In this document: positions 44,031 to 55,776 of the stretch, piece after piece
How positions within the stretch are numbered: the first letter of the stretch is position 1
Layout: each line of letters begins with the position of its first letter
Assembly: GCA_021229015.1 (NCBI GenBank)
Contig: CM037794.1
Location: 43,904,190 to 43,968,189 of the forward strand
Direction: 5' to 3'
Origin: Solen grandis
Taxonomy: Eukaryota > Mollusca > Bivalvia > Adapedonta > Solenidae
Length of the DNA stretch: 64,000 bases
Notes under the pieces: generated by a model
Told to the model about the DNA's origin: nothing
Databases searched by the model: none
The model's input: the letters and a program-made list of their open reading frames with translations, nothing else
Made by a program: the position numbers and the translations under genes

Positions 44031-44490
44031 ATCTTACCATTATTAAATCATTATAATGTACATTTATCTGTATTATATGTTTTCAAAGTTCAAACTAGAC
44101 GAAACTATGTGAACAGATTAAACATTTTTAAGTAGCCTAAATTCATAATGTTAGAAAATAGTCTTCACTAATGTAATTTAAGATAGCCGTTTCAAAATGT
44201 ATTTAAAATATCCTTATATTAAAACTTGACTTTCGGACGAATAGGTCATTGATTCGAACTGTAACTTTAGAAAAAAACAAACAGTAAATAACTTAATCAT
44301 GACAATGTTTAAATGCAATAAAACAGGAGAAGGCATTGCTATTGACAAATTCACATGTTATATTAAGAAATAAAACAGAGTTTCATAACTTCATAACTTG
44401 ATTAATATCAATATATTCAACTTTGATAAATGATACATAAAACAATCGACGTTACTTTGCCGTGAAGACTGAATAGAATATCAGCTACAA

Positions 44491-44557
44491 TATAAATAGC
44501 GAACCGACGAGACCTGATCGGACAGTTTCTCTGTTTGACAAGGAATCAACAGCAGAA
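44491..44557 (+). promoter_or_regulatory. Candidate core promoter and non-coding first exon
   Basis: TATAAATA at 44,491-44,498 is followed about 30 bp later by a likely start site (GATCGGACAGTTT) and, at 44,558, by a strong GTAAGT donor after CAACAGCAGAA. The spacing is that of a TATA promoter with a short first exon. No matching coding exon was found downstream. Confidence 0.3.
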
Positions 44558-44817
44558 GTAAGTTTAAGCAATACACTCCGATAAAAGTACTAACAGTGTT
44601 GCAAAATCCAGAATAGTCAACCAAAAGAATACACATTCACATGGGTGATTGGTTTTTTTTGTGTCATTCTTTTTACTTCGGTTCATTGATTAAACAATTC
44701 ACCATATAAGTTCATTAATATTGTCTGGGTGTACCATATCGATCAATGTAATATTTAACCAAGAATGATCAATTTCTTTCAATTGAAGTATCCAACGTCG
44801 TGAAAAAATATGTATAG

Positions 44818-45015
44818 CTCACTTGCTTGGCGCTCAGCATAAAAGGGTAATTGTAGAACTGGTTGGCCCGGTGACAGGATAATGTGACTGGGTGTGGTAT
44901 CATTCCACTTGTCTACAGCGTGATATCGCAATGTGGTATTACTATACCTGTCTCATGTAGACAAATGTCTTGAAATGATTGAAATACTGGCGTTGGGGCG
45001 TAAATCAAATCAAAC
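44818..45015 (+). repeat. SINE, family 2, partial
   Basis: CTTGCTTGGCGCTCAGCATA, AACTGGTTGGCCCGGTGACA, GATAATGTGACTGGGTGTGG and TGAAATACTGGCG. Confidence 0.7.
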
Positions 45016-45407
45016 AAATATGTCGCATTGATTCCTTTTTGGTGAGAGAGAGAGGGGGGGATTATTGGAATTATTATCTTAGTAATACGTAAGATATTGG
45101 TCTGAATCGTTAGGTTGCATGGAAATCACTAATAAATCAATTGTTTGATCTACAATCTATTGTTTCAAATACGAATTGACATTACAAATGATACTTTTAT
45201 GTTCTCTGTAATCAAACCAATCAGAATGCCGGGGATTTTATCTCCCAGAACACGAAAAACGAACCACCGATTGTTTTACCGGCTGCTTTATCATTCAAAG
45301 TAATGATGTTAATTTGTACAAACTTTTCTTGACATTTACAATGGTTCCTTAATTAGTTTTGCGCCTGAACAATTCTTTCTTAACTCACGTTCAAATGAAA
45401 CATTAAA

Positions 45408-45558
45408 GTAGTGCACATTTAAGTAGTGCACATTAAAAGAGTGCACATTCAAGTAGTGTACATTAAAGAAGTGCACATTAAAGTAGTGCACATTAAAATA
45501 GTGCACGTTAAAGTAGTGCACATTAAAATAGTGCACGTTAAAGTAGTGCACATTAAAA
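45408..45558. repeat. 15-bp minisatellite with GTGCAC palindrome
   Basis: About ten units of AAAGTAGTGCACATT. It creates spurious repeated open frames on both strands that are not genes. Confidence 0.95.
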
Positions 45559-45742
45559 TAATCATATTAACTATCATCGTGTGTTTTCGTATTGTTCCAG
45601 CGTGCACCAATATATAACATATCTTTTTTTTTATATAAATGTTTCTTTTTATACATGTAAAATGCTGTAACCTTTTTTTTTCTTCATATAACTCCCTTGT
45701 CAAAGGACATTTTTGCCCAAGCATTGGTAAAGAGAGACTTTA

Positions 45743-45745
45743 TTT

Positions 45746-45776
<31 letters not shown>

Positions 45777-45779
45777 TTG
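45743..45779. repeat. (TTTA)n microsatellite
   Basis: About nine ATTT/TTTA units. Confidence 0.9.
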
Positions 45780-46035
45780 CTTTGTCTTATCTCCGGATGA
45801 TTCGATATTTTCTATTTATTTCATTTCTGTTGTACCTAGAACACCATAACCCATTTGGACAAAAATGAACAAAATTTACTTGCGTACTGAGATACATATA
45901 CCTGTCCTATATTTCTATTCGTATACATTTTACATTTATTCATAATAATATTCTTTCATCAAGTCATATAATGTTATTGTAATAATTATTATACATGTTA
46001 TAAATTCGATTAAGAATCTACGCTCTGTCCTTTCC

Positions 46036-46113
46036 CCGGGGGGGGGGGTGGGGGGGGGGGAGGGAATTGTCGACGTCTAAAACCGCTCCCCCTCCCTCAC
46101 ACACACACACACA
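46036..46113. repeat. G-rich tract and (CA)n microsatellite
   Basis: CCCCGGGGGGGGGGTGGGGG and further G to 46,063, then (CA)n at 46,100-46,115. Confidence 0.9.
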
Positions 46114-46119
46114 CACTGC

Positions 46120-46670
46120 CTTCGTCAGTGACGCCACAAACACCTATCAACTACTTTATAATGAGATATTTAAGTATCCAAGGATACGGGATTAAACCGA
46201 AATACGAAATAAAACAAAAATAATTAAAAACAAAACAAAAAATGCAAACAAAAACAAGAAAATGTTTTAAACTTCAAAAACCTTTATAATGTTATTAAAT
46301 TAGGCAATGGATATTGAACAATGCGAATTAAAAAAGAAAAAGACAAAAAAATCTAATATATTTTATAAGATGACCTTAAAAAAAGTAAAATTAAAGGTCA
46401 TAGTCAAAGATCTAAATATTTATGAAGTACTGGTTTCATATAGAAACTAAAGGAAGGAATAAAAACATGTCAAATGACGCGAAACCAGGTTTCAAGTGTC
46501 ACAGCAGGCAAGCAAACAGTGAACTTGACCCTATTGACCTGAAAATTAATCCCAATCTTCCTTCTTCCATAAGGTACTAGAAAAAGACCCCCAAAAATCG
46601 CGGGAATGTTTTAAACTGTTGCGATTTGTCTGAACAGATATGTGTTATATCATGCCCTGTGCCCATTCAC
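46120..46670. other. A-rich sequence, no gene seen
   Basis: No supported feature. Confidence 0.35.
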
Positions 46671-46679
46671 ATAAATAAA

Positions 46680-46880
46680 CCGGCCTAGATGGCGTTTGGC
46701 TGTGAAGCCGAGGGTTGTTGGTTTGACCCCCACTGGGGTCGGGCGCGGTCTCCGTGATGAATGAATTACAATTTCTTTCTGACGATAATTCGTATTCCAC
46801 CGATGTACTTAGTTAGCTACAGAGATGCGTGCTAAAGTTTCAGTACTGTCAGAATCCCGGAAAAGAGTTGTTAAGTGAAC
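46680..46880 (+). repeat. tRNA-like SINE, separate family
   Basis: CGGCCTAGATGGCGTTTGGC head, GGTTGTTGGTTTGACCCCCA (B-box-like) and a body running to AGTTTCAGTACTGTCAG. Confidence 0.5.
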
Positions 46881-47189
46881 TGGCCATTTGTTAGCGTTTG
46901 GTATCATAAAATGGTGATAAATAATTCAAATAAAATCAAATAAACCAAGTTAAAGACACAAAATGAAGAACACAAAATTAAAAAATCTCATATTGCTGTC
47001 AAATATTTAAATGTGAGTGTGTTTAATTCCACAGGGGAGGATAATAGTTGCAGCATTGAAATATAGTGCAGACTAATTAATGTAAACTATCATTTGCTGT
47101 AAACAAAGATAGTTTTATTGTGACCTGCTTAGCAGAAACGGGTTTTGACACGAAGGGGGATTTATGACTTGACTTGACTATTTGAGTTT

Positions 47190-47376
47190 ACCGTCGCTTC
47201 TACAGTATTTCAGTCATATAGCGACGTCCAGCTAATTACAGGTGGAGGAAGACCCCGAATGCACGGAGGCATCCGGCTAGAACCATCGACCTACCCGCAA
47301 GCCAGCTGGAAGGCTTCCTCACATGAAAATCCGAATGACCCTGCCGGGATTTGAACCCATGCGGTGAGGGGCTGAG
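47190..47376 (-). repeat. SINE, family 1
   Basis: In minus orientation: tail CAGTCATATAGCGACGTCCA, body CAAGCCAGCTGGAAGGCTTC CTCACATGAAA, head with CGGGATTTGAACCC. Matches 1,033-1,260. Confidence 0.8.
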
Positions 47377-47454
47377 AGGGGGATTTATTTCAGTTAGATA
47401 CAATGAATTGTTCTCAGTTTCAGTGTCATTTTACATTACAGTCAAAGATAAAAA

Positions 47455-47545
47455 AGTATCGATATACATGTATCGAATATCGATCATTTTTGTATCGATA
47501 CAAATATCGAATCGATTATTCTGAGCGATACGCACCCCTAGTATA
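47455..47545. repeat. Cluster of ATCGAT motifs
   Basis: Seven TATCGA/ATCGAT-type motifs in 90 bp, e.g. AAGTATCGATATACATGTAT and TGTATCGATACAAATATCGA. Confidence 0.6.
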
Positions 47546-47549
47546 CATG

Positions 47550-48960
47550 TACCAATTAAGTTTGAAAACTGTATCTATTCTAACTGGAGATATTCGACGG
47601 AAATGACCTGTTGGACGCCTGTCCGCCAACGTACTCCATTTTGATAACCACTTTGTTTCGTTGATAACCTGGTTAAAACATAACAAACCATTTGTTTATT
47701 TCTTTAGTTTTTACTTCTTTTTTCATTTATTTTTTTTATTTTATTTTACGACGCCAAATGTTGCAATGCCCTGAAAAGGGGCCCGATAGTATAAACTATT
47801 ATTTAATTTAAGTTGTTATATTTGCTTAAAGTCATTTTAAACTTTGAAGAATACATACATATATTGTATTTCAATAATTCTGCACAATACGGGAGTTCTT
47901 GACAACATGTTGGCGCCAAAAAAATAAGGCAATGTAGTCAGAGAGATAAAACTGATATATGTTAACATGCAACTTTGGATGTGAATTATTCAAACCGTCT
48001 AGGGACGCATTCACAATATAAGTAGGTATTTCAAGGAACTAAATTTGAAAGCCTGTTATCGCATGTGGGCATTATTTAGCAATATTACAGAGAACTGTAG
48101 TTTAAGGTGCGGCGTTTGAATGGAGCGGAATTAAGTCGCAGGATCCAATATTGAATGGATGTAGACCTACAGATAAAGGTGATCACACCTCTGAGACATG
48201 TTTTGCCTACATGTAGCTCAAACAGGGAATGTTTCAGTATTTTCCAAGAAGAAAATAACGGATACGGGGAAAATAGTATAAACAGTAATTCAAATAGTGT
48301 ATATATAATGTACGCTTAACGAGAATGCATATATGTCTTCAGTGTACAAAAAGATGCTTTCCATATGACAGTCTTTAAATTTGTCTCTTAGACTAAAAAG
48401 ATAAAATGTACTAAGCATCAAAGTTAGAATACATATGAAACTAAATTAATTTAAAGAAAATGATTATTCTAGCAGGAAATAAAAGGTTGCTTGCATGTTT
48501 TTGGAAATATCAAAATATCTAAAATTGACCTCTGGAAGGTTACCACCTTTGTTATTGTCTGACAATATCTTAACCTGAGACATTTAAATATTCAGTGACC
48601 TTTCTTCGGCAATTGTCGGTTTCTGAAGTAAAGTGAAACACATACATGTATTACTTAGAAGCATTTACACATCACATGCCCTGCTAGCTTCAATGATAAT
48701 GTGCTAAAGTTCGAAGCTGAAGGTAGTGGGTTCGTTTCTCGCTTAGACCAAAAAGAAATTCATATTTTTTAATGATTTGACAAAATTGTTTAATAATGTT
48801 CTACATACAAATCACACATATATAGCACAATATTATCAAAATTGTTGTTGAATACTATAGACGGTATACTCAATACTCGACTGCATGTAGAATTAAAAGA
48901 AAAAGAAAATTGCACCAACAATTTAACAAATTATTCGTCCATCCTCTCAAACAAAAACTA
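47550..48960. other. No gene seen
   Basis: AT-rich sequence. A weak tRNA-like string GTAGTGGGTTCGTTTCTCGC at about 48,724 is the only recognisable signal. Confidence 0.35.
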
Positions 48961-48961
48961 A

Positions 48962-49272
48962 TGTTTGTTTATTTCTTTGTTGGGTTTAACGTGCCACCAA
49001 CAGTTTTTCAGTCATTTGGAGACAATGTCTACTTGAGACAGATATAGTGCTGCCACACTGCAGTATCACGCCGTAGACATGTGGCATACCACATCCAGTC
49101 ACATTATCCTGATACCCGGCCAACCAGTCCTGGAACTACCCTTATATTCTGAGAACCAAGCAAAGGAGCTATGTCAGTACCATTTTTTACGACTTTGGTA
49201 TGTCGCAGTCGGGGATGGAACCCACGACCTCCCGCTGCCGAGGTAGACGCTCTAACCACTCAGCCACCGAGA
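48962..49272 (-). repeat. SINE, family 2, near full length
   Basis: Minus-oriented: TTTAACGTGCCACCAACAGT, CAGTATCACGCCGTAGACAT, CAGTCACATTATCCTGATAC, ACCATTTTTTACGACTTTGG, and a tRNA-like head GGGGATGGAACCCACGACCT with CTCTAACCACTCAGCCACCG. About 310 bp, it defines the family. Confidence 0.85.
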
Positions 49273-49542
49273 TTGATAAATATAAATGTAAATGTACAAA
49301 TGCACATAACACAACTATTTTAAAGTAAGGAAATATATGTGTGATATTTCAAAGCATTTGCTGATTGATATCTACTATCGTATTTCGTCTTAGTATTTTT
49401 CCACATTTAAATCATTACTTGTTCATAAACCTACTTTCTACAAAGAATACACTTGTATTCCGGTACAAGCACTTAAATATCGGAACCATAGTACGAACAA
49501 ATATACGACATTATTAACATTATGTGTAGTTGCAGTATTTGT

Positions 49543-49586
49543 AAACACACACACACATGCGCGCACGCGCACACACACACACACAC
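49543..49586. repeat. (CA)n/(GC)n compound microsatellite
   Basis: CACACACACACATGCGCGCA followed by more CA units: a Z-DNA-prone purine-pyrimidine alternation. Confidence 0.9.
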
Positions 49587-49711
49587 GATCAATCAACAAC
49601 CCACTTATCCTGTAGTATATATCGGTGTGACTGATTTCATTAGGAGAAATCAAATGGTTTACTTTATTGAATAAACATAAATCATAGTTACTATAGCCTA
49701 TCATTAAAGAC

Positions 49712-49895
49712 TAGAGTGAAGGGCACCGTGATTGTGGACGCGAGGGTTGTGGGTTCGACGCCCTTCGGAGACAAGAATTTGTTGATGTCCTTATTAGACA
49801 CGATATAACACTAGTCATACAAAGGAACCGTCAGGGAGGAGAAGTATAAGTTGAAATAACTTGTTTCCGAATCGACGTAAAATAAGTAAATTTAA
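49712..49895 (+). repeat. SINE, family 3
   Basis: GGGCACCGTGATTGTGGACG, GTTGTGGGTTCGACGCCCTT, TTGATGTCC and TATAAGTTGAAATAACTTGT with a TTTCCGAATCGACGTAAAAT tail. Confidence 0.7.
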
Positions 49896-50061
49896 ACTTA
49901 AGTTATTGTTCTTCATCTATTTCCATAGTGATATAGAACGTGTTCATATTTCTCACATAAAGAAATGTTGAACCAGATAAAACAGAGTTCCGGTCGTACC
50001 GTACCCCCTTTCCATACGGCATATTATTTAACAAATATACACCATGCATTTCTATACTCAC

Positions 50062-50073
50062 CTCCACTGTTTT
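50062..50073 (-). other. Candidate 12-nt microexon
   Basis: On the minus strand a strong acceptor (ttcatttttctttctcattag) and a GTGAGT donor bracket AAAACAGTGGAG (Lys-Thr-Val-Glu, phase 0). Its phase matches the end of the candidate start exon at 50361. Unsupported by homology. Confidence 0.25.
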
Positions 50074-50360
50074 CTAATGAGAAAGAAAAATGAAATACAA
50101 GTTTGACATAGAAACTAGCAAGGCTTAGATGGACCAAAATTTAAACTGACCAGAAAAAAACTGTTTATAATTCTGGATTACCGCTCACACACTACTGTGC
50201 TTTACCAAGACATTTAGAGAATCATCCCATTTCACCTTTCCGATAAACCTTGATACCTGGAGTCAATACAAATCACACGCATATTGACCCTGCCACCGGA
50301 GTCAGCATACCACGCAACACCTAGAACACAATTAAAATACAAATCTAAGCGTCAACATAC

Positions 50361-50396
50361 CTTGTGGCTGCCAGATAGTTTATCCATTGTGCCCAT
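50361..50396 (-). other. Candidate first coding exon, minus strand
   Basis: ATG at 50,396 (with an in-frame TGA upstream at 50,415-50,417) opens MGTMDKLSGSHK and meets donor GTATGT in phase 0. Together with the microexon it would begin a minus-strand protein, but no further exon is recognised between here and RCC1L. It does not look like an RCC1L N-terminus. Confidence 0.2.
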
Positions 50397-50744
50397 TGCC
50401 TCGAGGTCGGCAAGTCATTACAAGAGAATAGTTAGTCCAGTTTTAAGGTGAGTTTTTTGCAATATCTGTAAATTGTAACTGGTGGGTTATTCAACGGCCG
50501 CACAGCGCAGTCCGAGCGTATGGGAGCTTGTCATGTATGTTCCCAGCACCTCAGCTTCACAGAGCACTAAAAGTGACGTCATCGGTAATCGATGAAAACG
50601 GTTTCTTAGGTATTGTACAAATTGTCAACGAACAAGAGCGCGAGGTGCTAATGTTCGCATATAAGAAATGATACGCTGATACGAGTAAAACTCATTCATT
50701 CATGGATTCTTGAAACATTTTATTAGTGTTAGAAGAAGGGGAAT

Positions 50745-50895
50745 AAAATGTACAGCCAGACCGGGACCCCTCGCTTACAGGACGATTGCTCTACCGTCTG
50801 ATCTACCACACCGCTTACACAAATCTTTCACTGATATGGGCTACTTATAGGTCGTTACATGCTACCCTGTCCATTTAGAATTCGTCCCCGAATTT
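50745..50895 (-). repeat. tRNA-like SINE, family 5, copy 1
   Basis: GTACAGCCAGACCGGGACCC, TTGCTCTACCGTCTGATCTA, ACACAAATCTTTCACTGATA and GGCTACTTATAGG. Confidence 0.65.
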
Positions 50896-50987
50896 ATAGA
50901 ACAGATAACAAATTGCTTTGTTCTCGATGGACCCAAAGGCAGTTTATAATGGAAACTATACTGTACCGGTCCCACTTTCGGCTCCGA

Positions 50988-51140
50988 ATGTAAACAGGTG
51001 AGAAAATGTGCAGCCAGACTGGGACTCGAATCCGGGACCCATCGCTCATAGGGCGGGTGCTGTACCGACTGGGCTATAGGACCGCTTACAAAAATATTTC
51101 ACTGATAAAGGTTACTTATAGGCAGTTTGACAACGTTTTA
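50988..51140 (-). repeat. tRNA-like SINE, family 5, copy 2
   Basis: GTGCAGCCAGACTGGGACTC, GCTGTACCGACTGGGCTATA and AAAAATATTTCACTGATAAA repeat the element 240 bp upstream in the same orientation. Confidence 0.65.
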
Positions 51141-51341
51141 CTTTAAAGGAGGTATGGTAACATGTTTGAACCATGCTTTGGACAAATTTCTTCCTTGACC
51201 TTCAGAGGCACATGATACTGTGCTGTCTAAATCAGTAATCGTTAAACTGGTAAACCTTGAAAATCGACGAAAAATATGATTTCAATGAAAAATATATATC
51301 TGAAACTCGCAAGAGGTGTAGATAAACAATTGATCCAGGAA

Positions 51342-51512
51342 GCCTTTGTGGTCGAGTGGTTACATTCATTGACCATTCAATGCTGTGGGATGAATCACTG
51401 TGGCTTTTCATCAGAGGAAGTTTCCAGGAGGACCGTCGATGGCCCTGTCAGGGTGCCACTGTACTATACTGTCCATCCTTATTAGCTGGGCGATTTATAA
51501 CTCAAATATTGA
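51342..51512 (+). repeat. SINE, family 1, diverged
   Basis: GGAAGCCTTTGTGGTCGAGT GGTTACATTC head, CATCAGAGGAAGTTTCCAGG and TATTAGCTGGGCGATTTATA tail. Confidence 0.55.
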
Positions 51513-51519
51513 CACAGTG

Positions 51520-53585
51520 ACTCGGATACAACACATTTGAACTATTTTAATAAATAACGTTACATTTTCTCGTATAAAATTTACAGAAACATAGGTGAAG
51601 CAAATTAGTAAAACTGATTAAATCTTTCGATGGTAAAACGTCGAGCACGTCTTCAATATTTCAAATTTCAAAAATGTAATAACAAGTGTTTTGAACGAAT
51701 TGTTCTAACTTGTTTTCCGGAAAGAAAGTATATCAACAGTGCATATTGTCACTGAACTAAGAGGAACAGATGTCGATTCTGAGATCATCAAAACTCCAAA
51801 GCCTTCAGCTAAAGTTTTTGCATCATCATCTTCGTTTATAGTTCCGTGACAAATTAGCTTTATTCAGTCGTATACTGATGTGCTCTGTAATCCCGTAGTC
51901 TCGTTAAGCCGTAATTATAACTATTAACGAGCCAACGATTTTTCCCGGCCATGATTAGTGCGAAGAATACCTGAGTATCCGAATGATCGAGTTGTGAGAC
52001 GACAACGATATTAGTGCCAATGTTCGACGGTCGTCCAATCGAATGGATTCTGGTAAGAGGTTCTTGATTAATTGTCTGATGACCTACTTTCTTTTACTTC
52101 TCATTGTATGTGTGAACAAAACGACTACTTTGGTAATAAAAAAATTAAGCGTAATGTGCCAGTCTCCATTTTAACGAGTTCTTCAGAGTTGTTTTTATAT
52201 TATATTAATTTTTTAAAGCAATGCGAATGAATACATACTGCCAGCTGGAATACAGCCTTAATAGAAGACACTAATTATTCTTGCAGGAGTTACTTAATTA
52301 ACTAATAGCTTACAAACAAATAATGAACCAGCAGGCAGTAATACAGTACTATTGACCCAATCAAGTATTACCCGAAGTCAAAAAGCACTATTTAAAATTG
52401 CGAGTAAATCTATAATACAAAAATATCTAGAGGATATTTGTTTCTTTTCAGTGGTTATTGTATATATCTCACCGAGAAGTGATACAATTATAATATTGTC
52501 ACGTGCGCATAGCGCAAGTGAACATATTAAAATTGTATCACATATTTCAGTCAAAACAAGCATTGTTTTTGTCTTATGCTAACATCTGACGAAAGAATGG
52601 AACTATTAAGCTTTTGAGTAAAGAAGTCCCGGGAAACCTATATTACTCACATTTGGGAGATATGGATTTTATCTCACTGATACAACACAGAATATCATTT
52701 GTAAGCCTAAAATAAAATGTAATATGAAAATGATATAATGTTTAGGAATATTTATCGATGATATATCATATCATACCAAACATAGAAGATATAATATTAT
52801 CATGCCACTAATAATATGTTCAAAGCAAAGCCGAGGTCTCTGTGCATGGTTCAAATTATTTTAGGAATGCAATAATATAGCATGAAATAAATATATAACA
52901 AGTGATATCAGAATTTCTTACACTTTCAGTGTCAGAGGATACACATTTTCCACAAGTAGAACTATCTATGAGAAGAAATGCAATACTCATAAGGTTATCA
53001 CAAATACATTACGTCATAACTGCTAAAACAGGAAGTATAAAAAAAAAAGTGTCGTGCCTGAAAGTTTTACATAAGACTAGAAATACAGAATATAGAAAAG
53101 AGAAAATAATATCTTACAGAGAGTGAGACATTTTGTAAGTTTGTTTAATAATATAAGAACAAATACATTATTTGTTTGGCAAATCGCAATAATGCCATGT
53201 ATTCAAATGACATATGTTTTGGCTCTATTATGGAATCGATAGAACTTCTTTTGTAAACATGACGCATGGCCGTGTTCTCATCTTTCAAATACATGTGCAT
53301 AAGAATAAATTAAGACCATTGTAACTGTTGAACGTGACATTCTGTGTGTGCTTTCATGCTTCAAGTAAAATAATAAAAGACAATTCTTTATTTAGAGTAT
53401 AAGCTATCTTGGACAAAGAGGCCGCTGCATATTGCCGAGATTTCAATTTAACGAAGACAGCCTATTTTTACACTAAAACATCAGAAGCCTTCCTTACGGT
53501 TTCTAAATCACGAACAATTTTATTTATGTACTCTAACTATCACATATTGTACACTAGGCATCACGTGATGAAAACTATATGTTGT
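51520..53585. other. AT-rich sequence, no gene established
   Basis: A possible + strand start exon ends at 52,052 (CGAATGGATTCTG|GTAAGA), but nothing supports it further. Open stretches near 52,352-53,126 lack recognisable motifs. Confidence 0.35.
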
Positions 53586-53741
53586 ATTAACATAACATAA
53601 CATAACATATCTTTATCAGCATAGAACTTTACATGTTCATAGCTAATACAGAAATTTACAAAAATAAAGCATACACAAAGAGTGTTACAAAACAGTTAAC
53701 AGAGAAGTCATAATAAATAGTTGGTAATGTCAATAAAGTAT

Positions 53742-54722
53742 CTAAGCATTTAAGCAGCATTTCAAAATAGATCTTACTAAAAAAGCAGAATATATAAACT
53801 TAGCCAGATTATTGATTATTCTTGTTGATTGGGTTGACATTAGAGTTTTAAATTTTCTTAAATTAGGCCAATGACAATAGTATTGTGGTAAAAACTGTTT
53901 TCTTAAATCGCAATATTTTGGACATACCAATAGAAAGTGATATTCATTTTCTACCATATTCATTGAACAGTGTTGGCATATCCTTTCATTCCTGCTTACA
54001 TTAATGTGTCTTCCGGTTTCTATTAAAAGGTTATGGGAGGATAGTCTAAATTTTGTCATACTAACTTTATATCTATTAATATTAATGCAATTCAGATATT
54101 TTTTAAACAATTTATATGAATCTAATCTACTTGATGTGTTGATATTATTATGCCATGTTTGTTGATATATATCTATTATCCTTTGTTTTATTATATGTAT
54201 ATCTATTGGTATAGTATCTTGATTAAGCCAAAGATGCGTCATGCCTATTTCGTTAAGTGTTTGTTTTACATGAAACGCCCAAATAATTCCATTATAAGTA
54301 ATGTTATTATTTGCGTCTTCATGCAGAAAATTGTATGCAAATTTAATTAGAGAATTATTGTCAGCCTTGATTATTTTTGTCCAGTATTTCATTATTATGA
54401 TTTTTCTTCTAATTGCCATTGGAAATCGCCCTAATTCACCGTAAAGACTATCAATATTTGTAGTTTTATTAACACACAATATTTTTCTCATAAATTTGGC
54501 GTGAATTTGTTCGATATTTTTATTTTCATAGTAACCGAAGACCTCAGCGCCATAATTTAAAACTGATCCCACGAGGGTATCAAATAAGTTACATTTATCT
54601 TGCGTTGTTAAATTCAATTGATGACAAACAATAAAAAGATTATGTAATGCGAAAAGAGAACAGTCGGCTATAGATTTTTGTGTTCGATACCATTTACCGT
54701 TTTTAAATAGCGTAACTCCCAA
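53742..54722 (-). pseudogene. LINE ORF2: C-terminal region
   Basis: 326 codons in the third frame, starting FRYLGVTLFKNGKWYRTQKS. It includes CNLFDTLVGSVLNYGAEVFG YYENKN and a CxxC..H..C knuckle (CQHCSMNMVENEYHFLLVCP KYCDLR) as in many LINE C-termini. It ends at a stop at 53,742. Confidence 0.85.
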
Positions 54723-54751
54723 ATATCTAAAATTATCTACAGTATCTAGTA

Positions 54752-55669
54752 CTAGATTACCATATTGAAAATCGAATTTCGTATGACGTCCTTTTTCAAA
54801 ATCATGATTTTAGTTTTATTTGTGTTTACTTTTAGATGCCAAGTATTACAGTATTGTTCAAGATCATTTAATAAAGATTGCAATGCCTGTGGAGTATGTG
54901 CAAAAAGAACGGCATCATCCGCGAATAAGAGGATAAATAATTTCATTTCGTTTTCACTAAATAATCCATCGATATCATGATTAAGGTTTGACAAAATATC
55001 ATTGACAAAAAATAGAAACAATAAGCTGGAGCACTGGTCACCCTGTTTAACGCCGATATTTGAATCAAAGAAAGTAGAGTATTGACCATTGTGTCGAACA
55101 AATGCTTTTACCACACTATACATACTTTTGATAGCATTTACAAATTTAGAACTAACATTTGAAGTATACAATTTATGAAAAAGATATCCACGATCAATAT
55201 TGTCAAAACATTTTTCGAAATCTATAAACGCACAGTATAATTTTTTGCCGCTGGCAAGTGTTTTTGCTATGATTGAGTGAAGAACAAAAATACAGTCTAT
55301 TGTAGATTTACCTTTTTGAAATCCAAATTGATTTTCTATTATTTTTGCATGTTTGATGTTCCATTTTGTGAGTCTGTTTAAGATAATTTGAGAATATATT
55401 TTAGATATTATGTTAATAAGTGTAACACCACGGTAATTAATAGGGTCATCAATATTTCCGCCTTTATAAATTGGACAGATAATCCCTTCCCCGAAATTTG
55501 ATGGGTACTCTCCCTTGTCTAATAATCTATTGAATAAATGTAATAAAAACGGGGCTATTTCATTAAATGAGTGTTTATAAATTTCTGCACATATATTATC
55601 TAGACCACTGCTTTTATTATTGTTTTGTGAAAATACAGCCTCTTTTAGTTCGGATAGTGTAATTTGCAA
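54752..55669 (-). pseudogene. LINE ORF2: reverse transcriptase domain
   Basis: A 305-codon open segment, extendable upstream to the A8 run, with RT blocks in order: ELKEAVFSQNNNKSSGLDNI, GEYPSNFGEGIICPIYKGG, NYRGVTLINIISKIYSQIIL, ENQFGFQKGKSTIDCIF, LYCAFIDFEKCFDNIDR (first catalytic Asp), NIGVKQGDQCSSLLFLFFVN, and LFADDAVLFAHTP (the FADD catalytic pair). The catalytic Asp residues are all present. The frame breaks near 54,792-54,801, where restoring one base would continue IMI-F-E-K-G into the next segment. Confidence 0.9.
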
Positions 55670-55776
55670 ATCTAGTTCCTCATCAATCCTGTTTTCAAAT
55701 GATAGATCTGGGACAACATCATTTTGCTTATCTGTACTGTATAATTTTTTAAAATGTTCATATAGATCTGATATGT

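Noticed and set aside
45336..45724. Repetitive proteins (VHYFN or TLTCTILMC repeats)
   Set aside because: Produced by the 15-bp minisatellite in each frame.
49438..49704. 88-codon minus-strand open frame
   Set aside because: Its core (RVCVCVRVRACVCVF) is translation of the CA/GC microsatellite.
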